Shown piece after piece: positions 6,218 through 9,188 of a stretch of DNA of 9,188 nt. The stretch comes from Bacteroidota bacterium. Lineage in GTDB: Bacteria > Bacteroidota > Bacteroidia > Chitinophagales > Chitinophagaceae. The stretch covers positions 1-9,188 of the forward strand of contig CANETM010000054.1 in NCBI GenBank assembly GCA_947441205.1, read 5' to 3'. The translations under genes were made by a program, and so were the position numbers. Within the stretch, counting starts at the first letter, position 1. Each line of letters opens with the position of its first letter. The notes beneath the pieces are model-generated. The model was not told the origin of the DNA. It did no database searches and was given only the letters and a program-made list of their open reading frames with translations.

Positions 6218-6951
6218 ATCTGACTGCTTTTCCAATGTGATAAAACAATCCCAGTAGCAACGGCCGCATTTAAGGACTCGGCTCCTCCAAAACTAGGAAT
6301 AGAAACAGGATTAGTGATAAGCGATTTAAGTGGCTCCCTAATTCCTTTTGATTCGTTACCTATTACTAAATAACCAGCTTTAGGTAATTTATTTTCAAAT
6401 ATAGAAACACCCGAAAGCATAGTGCCAATTACTGGTAATTGTCGATCCTTGAAAATAGCATCAGGTTTTGCAACATGGATGTTTACCCTAAAACAGCTAC
6501 CCATTGTGCTTTGTATTACTTTTGGATTATATAGCCCAACGTTATCCTCGGTTACTATTATATTACGAATACCAAACCAATCAGCTGTTCGAATGATAGT
6601 GCCAAAATTCCCTGGGTCCTGAATACCGTCAAGGACAATTGTCAATTGATGACTAGTCTCAAATTCCAACATATCCCTTTTTTGAACTAAAGCAATTACT
6701 TGATTAGGCGTTTGTAAATGACTAAGTCGAGACAGCATGATATTATCAACAATCTCAATATCTCCCCCACTATTGCCAATATTTCCCTTCCATTCATGGG
6801 TAGCATAAATTTTTTCAATTACCCAATTTGCCTTGATTGCCTCGTCTAACATTTTTGGACCTTCTATGATAAATACAGATTCTTGAGCCCAATGTTTTTT
6901 ATGGGCAAAAGATTGAATATATTTGAGCTCATTCTTATTTATCAAGTTCAT
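6214..6951 (-). CDS. SpoU/TrmH-family RNA 2'-O-ribose methyltransferase
   Basis: The 245-residue SPOUT enzyme transfers a methyl group from S-adenosylmethionine to a ribose 2'-OH in rRNA or tRNA. An N-terminal substrate-binding domain (about 1-98, with EGPKMLDEAI at 30-39) precedes the trefoil-knot domain. All three SpoU motifs are intact: motif 1 LDGIQDPGNFGTIIRTADWF (107-126) with N115 and R121, motif 2 NPKVIQSTMGSCFR (142-155), and motif 3 GNESKGI (198-204) followed by IPSFGGAESLNAAVA (218-232). The layout is that of RlmB/TsnR-like enzymes; the nucleotide target cannot be told from sequence. The ATG at 6951 places KNELKYIQSF at the usual N-terminal position. It shares CATG (6949-6952) with the divergent tamL start, and its stop overlaps the permease stop in TTAA (6214-6217). 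Its promoter must lie inside the tamL coding sequence. Confidence 0.93.
   Translation of the reverse strand: MNLINKNELKYIQSFAHKKHWAQESVFIIEGPKMLDEAIKANWVIEKIYATHEWKGNIGNSGGDIEIVDNIMLSRLSHLQTPNQVIALVQKRDMLEFETSHQLTIVLDGIQDPGNFGTIIRTADWFGIRNIIVTEDNVGLYNPKVIQSTMGSCFRVNIHVAKPDAIFKDRQLPVIGTMLSGVSIFENKLPKAGYLVIGNESKGIREPLKSLITNPVSIPSFGGAESLNAAVATGIVLSHWKSSQI
6918..6925 (+). promoter_or_regulatory. Candidate -7 element (TATATTTG) for tamL, inside the methyltransferase gene
   Basis: TATATTTG matches TAnnTTTG and ends 24 bases before the tamL ATG. A TTTTTT run ends 17 bases upstream (6895-6900), the same arrangement as at the SRP RNA promoter. It lies inside the antisense methyltransferase coding sequence, as any tamL promoter must because the two starts overlap. 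There is no canonical -33 TTTG. Confidence 0.42.
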
Positions 6952-9188
6952 GTTATTTAGAGAGCTTAAAAATATTAGTTTCTTTTCAAGATGTTCGCTA
7001 TTTGGCCTTTTATTTTTATTAAATGCCTGTGCTGATATTAAAAAAGCTGCTATACATGATTATCCCAAACAAATTCCTTTTGTGTTTGATAATAAAATCA
7101 TTGTTAAAGACGCAGAAACAAAAGCCATTTTTCAGGATTTAAGTTTGAATTTAAATACTTATTGGGATGACAGCCTAAAGGCAAAAAGAGTTAGGCAATA
7201 TGGAATTTTTAATACATTAATTCAGCCTGTAGTTTATCAGCCGGAAAGAGTAAGTCGAACTGTAAATTATATGCAAAATTATTTAGCATCAGTTGGCTAT
7301 TATCACCCCGATTTAAATTTAATCACAAAAATAGATACAGTAAAAGATGAATATAGGGTTCGTTTAACGATGTCTGTTAAATTAAATAAAAAAACAATTA
7401 TTGACACGGTTACCTATTCATTGGGAAATACCAAATTAGAACAAATTGCCAATGATAATAAGCAAAATGCATATGTTCAAAAAGGAATGGCTTTTTCAAA
7501 TGAATCCATTAATAATGAATTAGACAGGTTAGTAAATTTATTTAGGACAAACGGATATTTTTATTTTACCAAAGAAAAAATATTTGCCGAGGTGGATACC
7601 ATTAATAAATCTTTAATGAATTTATACCTTGACCCATTGGAACAGGTAAATCAAGTTGAAGAAGCTGGCAAAAAGAAACTAGAAAATCCAAGATGGAAAG
7701 TAAGCTTCCAATTAAGAAATATCGATTCCGCAATTACGAAAGCATACCCAATTGGGGGTCAAATTTTTTATTCCGATTTGAGTTTATCTGAAAATCCAGA
7801 CGACGTCATGGCAAAGGGTCGTTCAAATAAAAAAGCATACGATGACATTGTTCATGAATACAATAAACCTATTTTTAAATCCTCTTTGTTTGAACAGCAA
7901 TCCATCATACACAAAGGAAATCTATATAATGAACAGTTGTTTTACCAAACCCTAAATAATTTTAGTGGATTAGGCGCTTGGCAGCAAATTGATGCGCGTA
8001 GTATTGTTAAAAATGACAGTATTACCATACATTATTTTTTGGTACCTAACCTTAGGCGTAGCGTAAGTGTTGACTTAGAAGGAAGTAGAAATACTGCGCA
8101 AATAGGTGCAGGTAATTTACTAGGATTGTCAACTAGTTTTACTTATCGAGATCGTAATGTTCAAAAAAAATCAATCCAATCTATTTCCAACTTTAGAACA
8201 GGAGTAGAATTAAATTTGAACAATAGCAATATAACACAAACCTTACTTTTTAATTTAGGACAAACCTATAGTTTCCCTGTTTTACTAATCCCATTTAAAC
8301 AAATTCATAAGTCCATAAAAAATACTGAGAAAACCAACTTTTCATTAAACGGATCATTTATTGAACGTTTAGATTATTATAGGTTAAAATCCTTCACTTC
8401 CAGTTGGGGTTATGAATGGAAAAATACTAAAAAAGGAAATGAAAACATTTTTTCTTACAAGCCACTTAATATTGAATTTTATCAACTAGAAAAATTTGCA
8501 AGACTTGACAGTCTATTAATATTAAACCCATTTTTGAGATCCTCCTTTAATGATGGGAATGTTATTAGCCAAACATTTAATTTTGTTCACTCAGGGCCAT
8601 CTGCTCGTCATCCAAGGGTAATTAACTATTATAGATTTGGTATTGAAGAAGCAGGAGGACTTGTTGGATTATTACCAAAAGTGCAACAAAACATTTATAG
8701 ATATATTAAGGCTGAAATGGAAATGAGAAAACTAATTAAGTTTGATTACACTGAATTAGCTTGGCGTATCATGGGTGGTTGGGGTAATAATTATAGCAAT
8801 GATCCTTCATTGGGTGGGCAGTTGCCATTTTTCAAACAATTTACTGCTGGCGGCCCTTATAGTATGCGAGCTTGGGGATTAAGGCAACTAGGTCTTGGAA
8901 GTTCCTTGTTTTATGATACAAGTAGTAAGAGTCAAAACTTTGATCGATTTGGTGATATGCAATTAGAAACTAATTTAGAATATCGTTTCAATATTATACA
9001 ATGGGGTAGCTATAAAATTGGTTCTGCACTATTTGCAGACATAGGAAACATATGGAATTCAAGAGATACAAGGCAGGACCCTAATGCAGGTTTCGAATTA
9101 AAAAGACTTTATAAAGATTTGGCCATTGGGATTGGTACTGGATTAAGATTAGACTTTAATTATTTTCTAATCAGAGTTGATTATGCCA
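6950..9188 (+). CDS. tamL: TamL: lipidated TamA/BamA-family outer-membrane assembly protein (3' end outside window)
   Basis: The frame runs open from ATG 6950 to the window edge (746 residues). The N-terminus has basic residues (R4, K7, R14), a hydrophobic core and a lipobox-like LLNAC, making C27 the likely lipidated residue. The middle (about 50-410) looks like POTRA repeats, for example the VNYMQNYLASVGYYHPDLNL stretch. The C-terminal part is an Omp85 beta-barrel with GGPYSMRAWGLRQLGLGS (634-651), the conserved loop-6 region that carries the family's key arginine (R640), and then ADIGNIW. In Bacteroidota this lipidated TamA homologue works with TamB in outer-membrane biogenesis, and tamB often follows; here the downstream side is not visible. 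The last visible residues (FLIRVDYA) suggest that only a few tens of residues are missing. No other in-frame ATG, GTG or TTG precedes the lipobox, so the start is well fixed. Confidence 0.88.
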   Translation, partial: MLFRELKNISFFSRCSLFGLLFLLNACADIKKAAIHDYPKQIPFVFDNKIIVKDAETKAIFQDLSLNLNTYWDDSLKAKRVRQYGIFNTLIQPVVYQPERVSRTVNYMQNYLASVGYYHPDLNLITKIDTVKDEYRVRLTMSVKLNKKTIIDTVTYSLGNTKLEQIANDNKQNAYVQKGMAFSNESINNELDRLVNLFRTNGYFYFTKEKIFAEVDTINKSLMNLYLDPLEQVNQVEEAGKKKLENPRWKVSFQLRNIDSAITKAYPIGGQIFYSDLSLSENPDDVMAKGRSNKKAYDDIVHEYNKPIFKSSLFEQQSIIHKGNLYNEQLFYQTLNNFSGLGAWQQIDARSIVKNDSITIHYFLVPNLRRSVSVDLEGSRNTAQIGAGNLLGLSTSFTYRDRNVQKKSIQSISNFRTGVELNLNNSNITQTLLFNLGQTYSFPVLLIPFKQIHKSIKNTEKTNFSLNGSFIERLDYYRLKSFTSSWGYEWKNTKKGNENIFSYKPLNIEFYQLEKFARLDSLLILNPFLRSSFNDGNVISQTFNFVHSGPSARHPRVINYYRFGIEEAGGLVGLLPKVQQNIYRYIKAEMEMRKLIKFDYTELAWRIMGGWGNNYSNDPSLGGQLPFFKQFTAGGPYSMRAWGLRQLGLGSSLFYDTSSKSQNFDRFGDMQLETNLEYRFNIIQWGSYKIGSALFADIGNIWNSRDTRQDPNAGFELKRLYKDLAIGIGTGLRLDFNYFLIRVDYA

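Overview
The window is AT-rich DNA from a member of the Bacteroidota. Chitinophagaceae or a close relative is likely, but the family rests on general resemblance only. The phylum is supported by a type IX secretion (T9SS) plug protein, a TamA-like protein made as a lipoprotein (TamL), several TAnnTTTG promoter elements, and the lack of clear Shine-Dalgarno sequences. All genes look chromosomal. I see no mobile element, CRISPR array, tRNA or rRNA.

Left part (1-2048): the 3' end of an aconitase gene is followed by a strong intrinsic terminator. Next come a Gfo/Idh/MocA-family oxidoreductase and an AlkD-type DNA alkylation repair gene. The AlkD reading frame has all four known active-site positions, but no ATG, GTG or TTG starts it in frame.

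Middle part (2049-4951, all minus strand), in transcription order: T9SS plug protein, the small SRP RNA (ffs, absent from any protein-based view), a short TalC-type transaldolase, and a secreted LamG-like protein with a GTG start 7 bases after the transaldolase stop. The SRP RNA has an exact TAnnTTTG promoter element just upstream, blunt complementary ends and a T-run after it. Only 27 bases separate it from the transaldolase start.

Right part (4952-9188): a LolC/LolE/FtsX-type permease (TTG start) diverges from the plug gene. It converges on a SpoU/TrmH-family RNA methyltransferase, sharing TTAA for the two stops. The methyltransferase diverges from tamL, which runs off the window edge; their two start codons overlap in one CATG.

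The centre and right are rich in envelope-biogenesis functions: SRP RNA for membrane targeting, a Lol-type permease for lipoprotein release, TamL for outer-membrane assembly and the plug for T9SS. This is a neighbourhood, not a proven pathway. I found no convincing new multi-gene system. The best second looks are the start-less alkD and the compact ffs-transaldolase-LamG unit.
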